64,000 bases of DNA from Coleofasciculus sp. LEGE 07092 (GTDB taxonomy: Bacteria; Cyanobacteriota; Cyanobacteriia; Cyanobacteriales; Coleofasciculaceae), in the NCBI RefSeq assembly GCF_015207375.1, contig NZ_JADEWY010000008.1:1-64000 (forward strand), in the 5' to 3' direction. Positions within the stretch are counted from its first letter, which is position 1; the number at the start of each line of letters is the position of its first letter. The position numbers and the translations under genes were made by a program. The notes under the pieces are model-generated. The model was given only the letters and a program-made list of their open reading frames with translations, had not been told where the DNA came from and did not search any database. Positions 28,295 through 36,673 of this stretch are shown here, in pieces.

Positions 28295-28474
28295 TTTTAA
28301 GGGTGCTACCTACAGAATCTATACCCTATACCCTACCCACAAGCCTCAGAATGGTCTAGAACGGAGAACTTGGGCGATGAGTTAGGGACAAATAAAAGGT
28401 CAGTTTAATTTTGGAGTACGTCCCGTAGTGCAATAGCTAATGCCTTACGAGAGCGATCGCTCCCATTTCTGAGG

Positions 28475-29491
28475 CTAAGGGTATGAAGGCTCTAGTCCCC
28501 AGATCGAGCCATCCGGTTGGTTAATTTCATAAATCCCATCGCTGAAGACGTAGAGGGTACTTGATTGGGTCACATCACAGCAAGCATCAACATAATCTGC
28601 TTCTAGGAACATACCGACGGGTAGTCCTGCTGTCTTGAGAAGCTTCGCATCCGTGTAGGAAGAGGGTGTACCACAGAACAATATAGCTGGTGGATGTCCA
28701 GCGCTGGCGTAAGTGAGTTGGCGATTGAGGCGATTGTAAACTCCGTACCAAAGAGTAAAGTACTTATCGTTACGCTGAGTCATTTGGAAGGTGTGGTTTA
28801 GCCCTCGCAAAACATCGCTGGGTTGGTAGTAATTGATATTAGGCAAGGCGCGGGACTTGAGCAGATTGATCACTGAAAGCGTGGGCAATGCAGCTCGCAA
28901 GCCATGTCCAGCCGCATCCAACAGGTAAATCGCTAAATGGTCTGAATCAAGCCAGTAATAATCAAAGCCATCGCCCCCCAGTTGCCGAGAAGGAATGAAT
29001 CGGGCGTCGATAGTAACCGGCGGTTCGGTCATCCGGTCTGGAAGGATAGAACGGACATATTCGGCAGCTTCAGCTAATTCCATCTCTAATAGGTGCTTTT
29101 GGTGCTGCAAATCGCGACTGAGTTGATGCAGTCTCAAGCCAGACCGCACTCGTGCTTGCAACTCCGCCATTTCGATAGGTTTGCATACAAAGTCATCCGC
29201 ACCTGCATCCAACCCCTTTACCCGATCCTCAATTGAGCCGAGAGAGGTCAGCAGAATGAACATGGTTGTTGACAGTTCGGGTGTTGCCTTAACATGGCGA
29301 CAGACCTCCAAACCGTTCATGCGTGGCATAATCCAATCGCAAATGACCAGTGCCGGACGTAACTGCCGTGCTTGTGCTAAACCGTCTTCGCCATTGCTGG
29401 CAACAAACACCTCGTAACCCTGATTGTGAAGGGTTCGTTTTAGCAAAATTTGAATGGCGGGGTCATCATCAATAATTAGAATTTGGTTCAT
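28475..29491 (-). CDS. Response regulator with PP2C (RsbU-type) phosphatase domain
   Basis: 338 residues from ATG 29491 (MNQILIIDDDPAIQILLK), which starts the receiver domain directly; a 22-codon upstream extension has no SD support. The receiver domain has the DDD acidic pocket, phosphoacceptor Asp in VICDWIMPRMNG, and Lys in DFVCKPIEM. A coiled linker (LHQLSRDLQHQKHLLEMELAEA) leads to a PPM/SpoIIE-like phosphatase with GGDGFDYYWLD, LLDAAGHGLRAAL and VFSDGIYE metal-binding Asp/Gly motifs. It would dephosphorylate the STAS antagonist when its receiver is phosphorylated. It is divergent from the HATPase gene and convergent with the STAS gene. Confidence 0.9.
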   Translation of the reverse strand: MNQILIIDDDPAIQILLKRTLHNQGYEVFVASNGEDGLAQARQLRPALVICDWIMPRMNGLEVCRHVKATPELSTTMFILLTSLGSIEDRVKGLDAGADDFVCKPIEMAELQARVRSGLRLHQLSRDLQHQKHLLEMELAEAAEYVRSILPDRMTEPPVTIDARFIPSRQLGGDGFDYYWLDSDHLAIYLLDAAGHGLRAALPTLSVINLLKSRALPNINYYQPSDVLRGLNHTFQMTQRNDKYFTLWYGVYNRLNRQLTYASAGHPPAILFCGTPSSYTDAKLLKTAGLPVGMFLEADYVDACCDVTQSSTLYVFSDGIYEINQPDGSIWGLEPSYP

Positions 29492-29675
29492 GGCATTGAG
29501 GTAGTACAAGTCACTCAAGAAGATTGCAGATGCACTGGCTGACAACGAGGATGGCAACTAGATGCAGTTGAGTGTACTTTCATAAGAAAGTGATAAAGAT
29601 CCCAAAGTAAGTCAGTCAATCGTAGAGCAAGGGTTAAATCTAGGGTAAACTGGATTTTTCAACAGTAGAGTATCG

Positions 29676-30158
29676 GTGCATTTAAAACCAGGCTTTGGTG
29701 TCGTTGATTTGAAAGGCTTTGAGCAGTTGAACGACCTTAAAAAATTTACCCGAAACTTTCCCTCCGACCTCAATGCGCTAGATCAGGTTTTGTCATGGTT
29801 CGATCAGCACAGAGTACCATCCATTCCTAAAAAAGTATGGTTACAGTGCCAGTTAGCGCTCGCGGAGGGCTATACCAACGCCGTTCGTTATGCCCATAAG
29901 GGTTTACCGACCACTATTCCCATTACTATTGAAGTTACTCTATTCTCCGAATATCTGGAGATACGCATCTGGGATCAAGGACCGCCTTTTGATTTGGAGC
30001 AACGGCTTCAGAGTCCGCCTCCCTTGGTAGACGCACAGGCTGGCGGTGGACGGGGTTTACTCATCTTACAAAAAATTGCGGATAAGCTCAGTTATACACG
30101 CACGGATGATGATCGCAACTGCTTGCTAGTGGTGAAATGCTATAGCAGTTCTAGTTGA
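29676..30158 (+). CDS. RsbW-like HATPase anti-sigma/switch kinase
   Basis: 160 residues of the HATPase_c-2 (RsbW/SpoIIAB) family. The N-box reads LALAEGYTNAVRYAHKG, the G1-like motif IRIWDQGPPFD and the G2-like motif GGGRGLLILQKIAD. Such proteins phosphorylate the STAS antagonist and sequester a target in turn. GTG at 29676 is the start. It is divergent from the RR-PP2C gene over 184 bp, which must hold both promoters. Together with the STAS gene it completes a partner-switching set. Confidence 0.85.
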   Translation: MHLKPGFGVVDLKGFEQLNDLKKFTRNFPSDLNALDQVLSWFDQHRVPSIPKKVWLQCQLALAEGYTNAVRYAHKGLPTTIPITIEVTLFSEYLEIRIWDQGPPFDLEQRLQSPPPLVDAQAGGGRGLLILQKIADKLSYTRTDDDRNCLLVVKCYSSSS

Positions 30159-30213
30159 GCCGTGAACAACAAGAGTTTACTGGGGTGTAGGGCGTGTCCG
30201 AGGCTGCACCGAT

Positions 30214-30510
30214 ATGGACTTAGAGGTTTACCCACCCCCTGATCTTGCCATTGAGTCTGATGTGACTTCCAAGACTACCTTGGACGCCTACGAAGCCCTG
30301 CGGGTTCCAGAAGTGTGGATCTATCGCGATCGCCAACTTAGGATTTACTTACTTCAGAATGGTAACTATACCCAGTCGTCTATCAGCCCCATCTTTCCTA
30401 AACTACTCATCACCGAAATGATTCCCCAACTCGTGCAAAAAGCCATTGATGAGGGAACCAGTCGGATGCTGCGCGAATTGAAAGTACAACTGTGTCAGTT
30501 AAAAGATTGA
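30214..30510 (+). pseudogene. C-terminal fragment of a Uma2 (DUF820) family protein
   Basis: The 98 codons match only the C-terminal half of Uma2-type PD-(D/E)XK-fold proteins: PPPDLAIESDVTSKT carries the conserved P-D-L-x-I-E-x-D motif and VPEVWIYRDRQLRIY the following strands. The N-terminal half that should precede PPPDL is missing. Upstream sequence to the HATPase gene does not encode it. It is probably a remnant of this highly multi-copy cyanobacterial family, although the internal ATG could allow a short product. Confidence 0.65.
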
Positions 30511-30627
30511 GTTATGGCGGATAGGTTATTACCCGCAGGCTAGGATGACTTCTTGTGAGGATGAAAGCCGAGAGAGTTCATGGTGAGGAGCGATCGCTTT
30601 TTCTGGCTCTCAAATAAACAGTAATCC

Positions 30628-31242
30628 CTACTCCCTATTCCCTATTCTTCGTTTTCTACGTTTCAGAACCCAAACCCCAAACGCCACAATCAGCAATACA
30701 AATACGATCGCAGAGATCGGACGAATGTACTGCTTCACAATGTCATAATTCTCACCCAAGGCATATCCGGCAGATGCCAACACACTTGTCCACCCTAACG
30801 TACCAATTGCCGTGTACAGCAAAAAAGGCTTTAGATTCATCTCACTCAGCCCTGCCGGAACTGAGATCAAGCTGCGAATTCCTGGGACGAAACGACAGAA
30901 AAGTACTGTTTTGTCACCATGTTTATCGAACCACCGATCTGCTCTAGTAATCTCTTTACTGGATAAGGTTAGCCATTTACCATATTTATTCGCCCAACGC
31001 TTTAAGCGCTCGTCGCCTACATATTTGCCGATGTAGTACCAGGGTAACGCACCAAGCACGGAACCTACCATCCCTGCAACAATCACCCCTACTAAATTCA
31101 ACTCACCCTGCTTGGCTGTGAAGCCAGCCAGAGGCATCACTACCTCTGAGGGGATGGGAGGAAGAATATTTTCTAAAAACATCAACATCAGAATTCCCAG
31201 GTAGCCTAAAGAATTCATGATGTTGGTTATCCAGTCAAGCAT
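30628..31242 (-). CDS. DedA family membrane protein
   Basis: 204 residues with about five hydrophobic segments. DedA/SNARE-associated motifs are E-N-I-x-P-P-I-P-S-E (FLENILPPIPSEVVMPLAG), FCRFVPGIRSLISVPAG and the conserved G-x-W/L segment. These proteins act as lipid (undecaprenyl phosphate or phospholipid) flippases or support membrane homeostasis; the individual role is unknown. A basic C-terminal tail (KRRKRRIGNRE) should be cytoplasmic. It stands alone on the minus strand. Confidence 0.88.
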   Translation of the reverse strand: MLDWITNIMNSLGYLGILMLMFLENILPPIPSEVVMPLAGFTAKQGELNLVGVIVAGMVGSVLGALPWYYIGKYVGDERLKRWANKYGKWLTLSSKEITRADRWFDKHGDKTVLFCRFVPGIRSLISVPAGLSEMNLKPFLLYTAIGTLGWTSVLASAGYALGENYDIVKQYIRPISAIVFVLLIVAFGVWVLKRRKRRIGNRE

Positions 31243-31377
31243 TGTTTAGTTAGAACCGGGAGTCTCTCAAGTGTGCGGTTATTCAACCTTGTATTAACCT
31301 ATCTCTAGGCTGAATTTTTGATATTTTGATGATAGAGCCAATCTATTAATTTAAGCATAAATAGAGTATCAGAAGCC

Positions 31378-33348
31378 CTACCCTCTATCCTGGGGAGGTA
31401 TTCTTGAAGGTTTGGGTTTTTTTCCAACGTTACTGACATCCATGACTTTACCCAACATGTCATACCAAAATGACGCGCCCATTGAAATGGCTAAACCACT
31501 TAAAAACCAGCCGACTAGGTATCTCACATCCCAAGGAATTTGCCGATTTTGGCGTTGATGCCTACGATTGAATTCACTCCAACCAATGGGTAGAGATAGA
31601 TTATCTACAGCACGATCAATCTTGTCTAAAGTTTCTGGCGTTAATTGGGTATCGCTGGCAGCGATGTCATTCGCCGTTTGAGTAACGACAGTCCTTAAGG
31701 CTGAGTCTTTAGTTAACCGACTCACCATATATAAAGTATCAGCATTGGCAGCCACAGCAACGGTACAACCAATTGCGATCGCAACCAATTTGGCATTTCG
31801 CTTGTAAACACCGCTAGCACGTTCCATTGAACGATCAAACCAGGTTGCTACTTCCTGCTCAAATTGATGGAAATCCTCCCGAACATCCTGTAAATTGCTT
31901 TGCGTTCGTTCTGCCAGAATACTCAGATTTTCTGTGATAGATTTAGGTAAATTCAATTCTAAAACATGATTTAGCAATTTTTCTAAGTCATCTATCAGTT
32001 TAGTATTTGGCAAATTGGCAATACAACCCAGCGTTAAAATAAATTCTTTAGCGGCTACAGGCAGTTGCACTGTATTTTCTAGCTGAATATCCTGCTTAAA
32101 TTGGTTATAAACTTCCTCATATTCATTATTAAATCTTTCTTCGTAACTAGCAATAATGGTATTAATTGTGTTGATAATTTTTTCCTTAATTAAATGTCGA
32201 GACTCATCTAAATTTAGAATAAAGTTGATGATTGATTTGTAGTCATAAGCCGAATGACTTCGCTGGAGAATTGCTTCAATGTCATTACAGATATCTTGCA
32301 CTTCCGTCGCCATCAGTTCAGGTTTGAATTGATCGACATCTTGCTTCAATTCTTCAAGATACTGTTTGGTTTTTTGGGTAGCTTCTTTTGTTGCTGCAAT
32401 TGGAGCTTCTCGATCGGTAAGCTGTTTGTCATTCTTATAGGTTTGCCAACGCTGGGTAATTTCACCACATGACTCAATTATTTCCACTAGTTCAAAAATA
32501 GTTAACTGCAAGTCTTGTAACACATATAATCGCTCGTTTTGGTTTCTACCAAAAATTTCCCCGTTTAAGCGATCGAGTTGTGCAACCTGCATTTTAGGTA
32601 GATAAGTCTGAGAAAATTCAAAATATCGTTCTAGATTATCGGCTATGCGATTAATAGTTATAGCTAAATCTGCTTTATTACTCTCGAAATTGAGAATAAT
32701 TTTATTAAGATTGTGCTTTAATTTATAGAAATCATTTAATATTAATAAAGTTCGTTTAGAAGAGTCATTTTTGGGGGTAAAAATTTTAAGATAGCCGATG
32801 AGTTCACTTTCAGAATTAAAGTCTAGAGTAATTCTGTTGATCAATTGACTTTGGTCATGTAAAATAGATGCAATTCTAACTATCACGTTTTCTTGTACGA
32901 ACCATTGCAGGTTGAGAGCAGTAATCTGGTGATGAAGTTCTGGTAATTTCAAGCTTTCTAGCAAACTAGCGGCAAAGAAATGTGAAGGGATGTAGGAAGG
33001 TCCGCTGTGTTTTTTATAGCCAAACATACTTTTCCGTCCAAAGCGGACGATAAACCCTAAAAGGTGATTAATCTGTCGGGGAATAGTGGCTAAAAATCCT
33101 TTAGCTTCTTGATTGAGTGTTTTGATTAGAGGACTTTTATAGAGCTCGTTGGCAAGAGTTTTAACCGATTTCAAGTCTTGTTTTTTATTATTTCCTGCTA
33201 AAAGAGTTTCAATTGATTCTTTTAAATGAACGGCTCTCCATTGGAGCAACGTAGCAATTAATTCTTGAATTTCAGAAGCGAGAAGACTTAAAATCAAATA
33301 AATAAAAATTAAACTAAGGGCAATTTCAATGATAATGGGAATAGTCAT
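31378..33348 (-). CDS. Uncharacterised membrane protein with long coiled-coil middle
   Basis: 656 residues. An N-terminal membrane helix (PIIIEIALSLIFIYLILSLL) is followed by ASEIQELIATLLQWRAVHLKESIE, a segment I associate with a family of conserved hypothetical proteins in cyanobacteria and other bacteria. A long helical, Lys/Glu/Asn-rich middle follows. Near the C-terminus are two more helices (VAIAIGCTVAVAANADTLYM and YLVGWFLSGLAISMGASFWYDML) ahead of a basic tail. No catalytic motif is visible. It is A+T-rich compared with its neighbours. It may be a scaffold in the membrane; no function is assigned. Confidence 0.7.
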   Translation of the reverse strand: MTIPIIIEIALSLIFIYLILSLLASEIQELIATLLQWRAVHLKESIETLLAGNNKKQDLKSVKTLANELYKSPLIKTLNQEAKGFLATIPRQINHLLGFIVRFGRKSMFGYKKHSGPSYIPSHFFAASLLESLKLPELHHQITALNLQWFVQENVIVRIASILHDQSQLINRITLDFNSESELIGYLKIFTPKNDSSKRTLLILNDFYKLKHNLNKIILNFESNKADLAITINRIADNLERYFEFSQTYLPKMQVAQLDRLNGEIFGRNQNERLYVLQDLQLTIFELVEIIESCGEITQRWQTYKNDKQLTDREAPIAATKEATQKTKQYLEELKQDVDQFKPELMATEVQDICNDIEAILQRSHSAYDYKSIINFILNLDESRHLIKEKIINTINTIIASYEERFNNEYEEVYNQFKQDIQLENTVQLPVAAKEFILTLGCIANLPNTKLIDDLEKLLNHVLELNLPKSITENLSILAERTQSNLQDVREDFHQFEQEVATWFDRSMERASGVYKRNAKLVAIAIGCTVAVAANADTLYMVSRLTKDSALRTVVTQTANDIAASDTQLTPETLDKIDRAVDNLSLPIGWSEFNRRHQRQNRQIPWDVRYLVGWFLSGLAISMGASFWYDMLGKVMDVSNVGKKPKPSRIPPQDRG

Positions 33349-33350
33349 TT

Positions 33351-33400
33351 AGGGAATGGGGAATGGGGAATAGGGAATAGGGAATAGGGAATGGGGAATC
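33351..33400 (+). repeat. Heptanucleotide STRR (GGAATGG/GGAATAG units)
   Basis: About seven 7-bp units of GGAATRG in register, immediately upstream of the long coiled-coil membrane protein gene. Typical cyanobacterial STRR. Confidence 0.85.
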
Positions 33401-33537
33401 AGTTAACTTCTAGACTGTTTCCCCTTCTTCTTTGTAGTATTGAGTTTTTCTTTATGTCGGTAGCTACCCGATCGCTTTTAACGCTGCAATCGAGTAAACT
33501 ATCTGCCAAGTAAGTCAGTAACTGGCTGAAAGCGTCA

Positions 33538-33639
33538 TTAAATCAACTTAACAGCTCTCAAACCAAAAAACAGGGCTAGGGCAACCGCCGAGGCAGCGCC
33601 GAGGATTAAAAAATAGGCGATGATTCCAGATACAGACAT
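33538..33639 (-). CDS. petL: Cytochrome b6f complex subunit PetL
   Basis: A 33-residue single-helix peptide (SGIIAYFLILGAASAVALAL inside it) ending in FFGLRAVKLI. The C-terminal K-L-I after an R/K-containing tail matches the pattern of cyanobacterial PetL, a peripheral single-span subunit that stabilises the cytochrome b6f dimer in the thylakoid membrane. GGAG lies about 9 nt before the ATG. It is divergent from aroB over 91 bp. Other tiny photosystem peptides (PsaM, Psb30, PetG, PetN) have different signatures. Confidence 0.75.
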   Translation of the reverse strand: MSVSGIIAYFLILGAASAVALALFFGLRAVKLI

Positions 33640-33730
33640 TTACTGTTCTCCACAAGAGGTTCTATTAGTCCATTGAATCATTTTGTGGGCTAGAATACAG
33701 CCCACGGTTGCTTGGCAAAAGGGTTTGATA

Positions 33731-34825
33731 ATGAAATCTGTGATTCGTGTTGATGTACCGCCCCAATCTTACGAGATTGCGATCGCACCAGGACGTTTGG
33801 ACGATTTGGGTGTCTGGATGAGTCGCCTGAAACTTGGCAAGAAGGTTTTGGTGGTATCGAATCCCGCAATTTTCCGCCGATATGGAGAAAGGGTGATGGC
33901 AGCACTGAAGCTGATAGGGTATGAGGTGTCTCACTGCACCCTACCCCCTGGAGAACGCTACAAAACCCTCAAGTCAGCGCAAAAGCTCTACGATGGGGCA
34001 CTAAAACACCGTTTAGAGCGTTCTAGTACGATGGTGGCATTAGGGGGGGGTGTGATTGGCGACATGACGGGGTTTGCGGCTGCTACTTGGTTGCGAGGAA
34101 TTAATGTAGTACAGGTGCCAACCTCCCTACTGGCGATGGTAGATGCGGCAATTGGTGGCAAGACAGGCGTCAATCATCCCCAAGGTAAAAACTTGATTGG
34201 CGCATTTCATCAACCACGATTTGTTTTAATTGACTTCCAAGTTTTAAAGACATTGCCTGCACGGGAATTACGGGCGGGGATGGCAGAGGTGATTAAATAT
34301 GGCATTATTTGGGATGCGGAGTTATTTGCCAAGCTCGAGAGTGCCAAGCGTCTCGACCAAATGCGTTATCTGGATGAGGAGTTACTGTCGTATATCCTCT
34401 CGTGTTCCTGCCAAGCGAAAGCGGATGTCGTGAGTCAGGATGAAAAAGAAGCAGGGTTAAGGGCTATTTTAAACTACGGTCATACCATTGGTCATGCAGT
34501 AGAAAGTTTGACGGGGTATAAATTAGTCAACCACGGGGAAGCGGTGGCGATTGGCATGGTGGCAGCCGCTGAAATTGCAGTGCAACTGAAGATGTGGACG
34601 CCAGAGGAGGCACAGCGGCAGAATGCTTTAATTGAAAAAGCGGGATTACCGAGTCAGTTACCTGCGGGATTAGAGATTGAAGCAATTGTCGATACCCTGC
34701 AAACGGATAAGAAGGTAAAAGATGGAAAGGTACGATTTGTGCTACCAACTCAGATTGGTGCAGTAACAATCACCGATCAAGTGCCAGCCGATGTGATTCG
34801 ACACGTTTTGGAGAAGATGCAGTAA
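33731..34825 (+). CDS. aroB: 3-dehydroquinate synthase
   Basis: 364 residues from ATG 33731 ([21 protein letters not shown]), a start that matches the family N-terminus; an upstream in-frame start at 33683 would add 16 unrelated residues. Family motifs are [61 protein letters not shown] and [10 protein letters not shown], containing the Zn ligands Glu, His and His. It converts DAHP to 3-dehydroquinate in the shikimate pathway using NAD+ and a divalent metal in the cytoplasm. It ends just before a strong palindrome. Confidence 0.96.
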   Translation: MKSVIRVDVPPQSYEIAIAPGRLDDLGVWMSRLKLGKKVLVVSNPAIFRRYGERVMAALKLIGYEVSHCTLPPGERYKTLKSAQKLYDGALKHRLERSSTMVALGGGVIGDMTGFAAATWLRGINVVQVPTSLLAMVDAAIGGKTGVNHPQGKNLIGAFHQPRFVLIDFQVLKTLPARELRAGMAEVIKYGIIWDAELFAKLESAKRLDQMRYLDEELLSYILSCSCQAKADVVSQDEKEAGLRAILNYGHTIGHAVESLTGYKLVNHGEAVAIGMVAAAEIAVQLKMWTPEEAQRQNALIEKAGLPSQLPAGLEIEAIVDTLQTDKKVKDGKVRFVLPTQIGAVTITDQVPADVIRHVLEKMQ

Positions 34826-34849
34826 TTCCGGCAGACTGTTCATGAAGGC

Positions 34850-34882
34850 AGATCCCCGACTTCTTAGAGAAGTCGGGGATCT
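34850..34882. terminator. 15-bp perfect palindrome between aroB and selO
   Basis: AGATCCCCGACTTCT, a 3-nt loop (TAG), then the exact reverse complement. It lies between two convergent genes and could stop transcription in both directions. No T-run follows, and the sequence resembles a dispersed cyanobacterial palindromic repeat, so it is a terminator by position only. Confidence 0.6.
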
Positions 34883-34927
34883 AAACCGCAAAACGCAGGA
34901 GTTATTAGTAGTCGCTAGTTTATAGGT

Positions 34928-36364
34928 TTACTCTTTCGCCTGTAGCCGCCTTACCAAGTCATAAAAAGGCTCCCAGTTATCATCTCGATCGATAATACCC
35001 CAAACGTCTTCAATCACAGGTCGCAATAATGCCGTTTTCGGATTCTTATCCCGCAAGCGCTTCCCAACAGCCTCCAGTTCATAAGTTGACAAATTCTGCA
35101 AAACATGATGATAGAGCGATCGCCAATTTGCCAGCAATGACGGCTGCTCACCTGATTCTAGAAATGATGTATCGCTAAAAATGTGCTCTTCACTATCGCG
35201 CCATCGTGGGTTAAACTGCTGGGCTAATTGAGCAAAGAATTCGTGATAACCCACCTGAGTTTCCTTGAGAAACTCAATCGTGAGATTCAACAACTCATCG
35301 GCTTCCGGTTCACTCACTGACTCAAACCCCAACTTATTAAGCATAAGCTGGCGATAAGCTGTAGAATAATGGGTATCAAACCGTCTTAACCCCTCCTCCA
35401 TCTCAGCAACAGGAATAATCATCCCTAAAGGCTGCTGAAGCATCTCCAAATTCCCTTTACAAATAGCAGGTTGCCTACCGTAACTGTAGCGCCCATAATA
35501 ATCAAAATAAGCGGCAGTAAACAACGAGCTATAGGTGGGGATAAAGGCATAAGGTCCGTAGTCAAAACTTTCTCCAGTAATCGACATATTGTCAGTATTC
35601 AGCACCCCGTGACAAAAGCCTGCTGCCATCCACTGCGCCGCCAATTCTGCCACTCGTTCCACTAACTCAGCATAAAACTGCACATACTGCTCCGTTTTCT
35701 CCCCCTTACTCACAGGGATGACGTGAGAATAGTACTGTTCAATTACGTGATCTAATAATTTTTCAATTAAATCTCGACGCTTGAAATAGTACAACCGCTC
35801 AAACGTGCCAAACCGGATATGGGAACGACTCAACCGTACCATCACTGACGAACGAGTCGGAGATGGTTCGTCTCCCCGCCACAATGGTTCTCCGGTTTCA
35901 ATCAAGCTCAAACAGCGAGAGGTACGCACCCCCAACGAGTGCAGCGCTTCCGCCGCCAAGACTTCCCGCACCCCACCCTTGAGGGTCAATCTGCCATCTG
36001 CCCCTCTAGAATAGGGGGTAGTACCAGACCCTTTAGTGCCAAAATCGTAAAGTTCCCTATCTCTCCCTCGTACCTGTCCGTAGAGAAAACCCCGACCATC
36101 TCCTAACCTAGAATTATATTCCCCGAACTGATAGCCGTGATATCGCAGGGCTAAAAAAGGTCGAATCCCAACAAATTTGCCGAACGCTTGAATAAAATCT
36201 GCATCCGTAACCTTTTGAAATTCTAAGCCCAACACGGGTAATAGTTGATCATTACGAAACCGTAAGATGTGGCGAGGAAATTCTGCGGCTGCCACTTCAT
36301 CAAAATAGTCATATCCCAAGGATTCCAATGTTGGTTCATAGTCGAGGGAGAGGAACATAGGCAA
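34928..36364 (-). CDS. selO: SelO/YdiU-type protein AMPylase
   Basis: 478 residues of the SelO (YdiU/UPF0061) pseudokinase family, which transfers AMP to protein hydroxyls using ATP bound in a flipped orientation. Visible are [29 protein letters not shown] split around the ATP-binding Lys, [14 protein letters not shown], and the metal-site region [11 protein letters not shown] with GESFDYGP. The Cys of the C-terminal redox/Sec motif found in many homologues is not present at the C-terminus here, which ends RRLQAKE. It is convergent with aroB. Confidence 0.9.
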   Translation of the reverse strand: MPMFLSLDYEPTLESLGYDYFDEVAAAEFPRHILRFRNDQLLPVLGLEFQKVTDADFIQAFGKFVGIRPFLALRYHGYQFGEYNSRLGDGRGFLYGQVRGRDRELYDFGTKGSGTTPYSRGADGRLTLKGGVREVLAAEALHSLGVRTSRCLSLIETGEPLWRGDEPSPTRSSVMVRLSRSHIRFGTFERLYYFKRRDLIEKLLDHVIEQYYSHVIPVSKGEKTEQYVQFYAELVERVAELAAQWMAAGFCHGVLNTDNMSITGESFDYGPYAFIPTYSSLFTAAYFDYYGRYSYGRQPAICKGNLEMLQQPLGMIIPVAEMEEGLRRFDTHYSTAYRQLMLNKLGFESVSEPEADELLNLTIEFLKETQVGYHEFFAQLAQQFNPRWRDSEEHIFSDTSFLESGEQPSLLANWRSLYHHVLQNLSTYELEAVGKRLRDKNPKTALLRPVIEDVWGIIDRDDNWEPFYDLVRRLQAKE

Positions 36365-36382
36365 TTCAAGTGTTAAAAAATT

Positions 36383-36548
36383 TATAGCGTTTCTCTATCT
36401 GGTGAGGTATACCCTGATGAAGGCAGAGAGTGGGGAGTGGGGAGTAGGGAATGGGACTGTATCTCATGTAAGTGAGAAGCGCTATATATAGAGTTTCCTC
36501 GTCTTGTTAGGTACGTCCTTGAGCTTCAAGTCCCCCTTTATAAGGGGG
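36383..36548. repeat. Cluster of dispersed intergenic repeats
   Basis: This 36365-36673 gap is built from repeats. 36383-36409 matches 18241-18267 (inverted, 25/27). 36437-36486 matches 39681-39730 (47/50). 36487-36513 is a weaker relative of the 27-bp repeat. 36532-36548 is a CCCCCTT-TAT-AAGGGGG palindrome. No gene is visible. Confidence 0.75.
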
Positions 36549-36673
36549 ATGCGAGGGGGTTGTATTGTATCTCACATGAGAGGGAATCGGTATAATCGCT
36601 ATTTTTGACGCTGACTTTGATAATGCTGGTGCAAACGATAACAATTGATGCCACCGATACTATGATAGTTCTC

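Noticed and set aside
33351-33400. Regular short repeats as a CRISPR array
   Set aside because: The units are 7 bp without spacers, so an STRR; no cas gene is present.
34850-34882. Palindrome as a riboswitch or attachment site
   Set aside because: It lies between convergent genes and is a simple perfect hairpin of a dispersed type.
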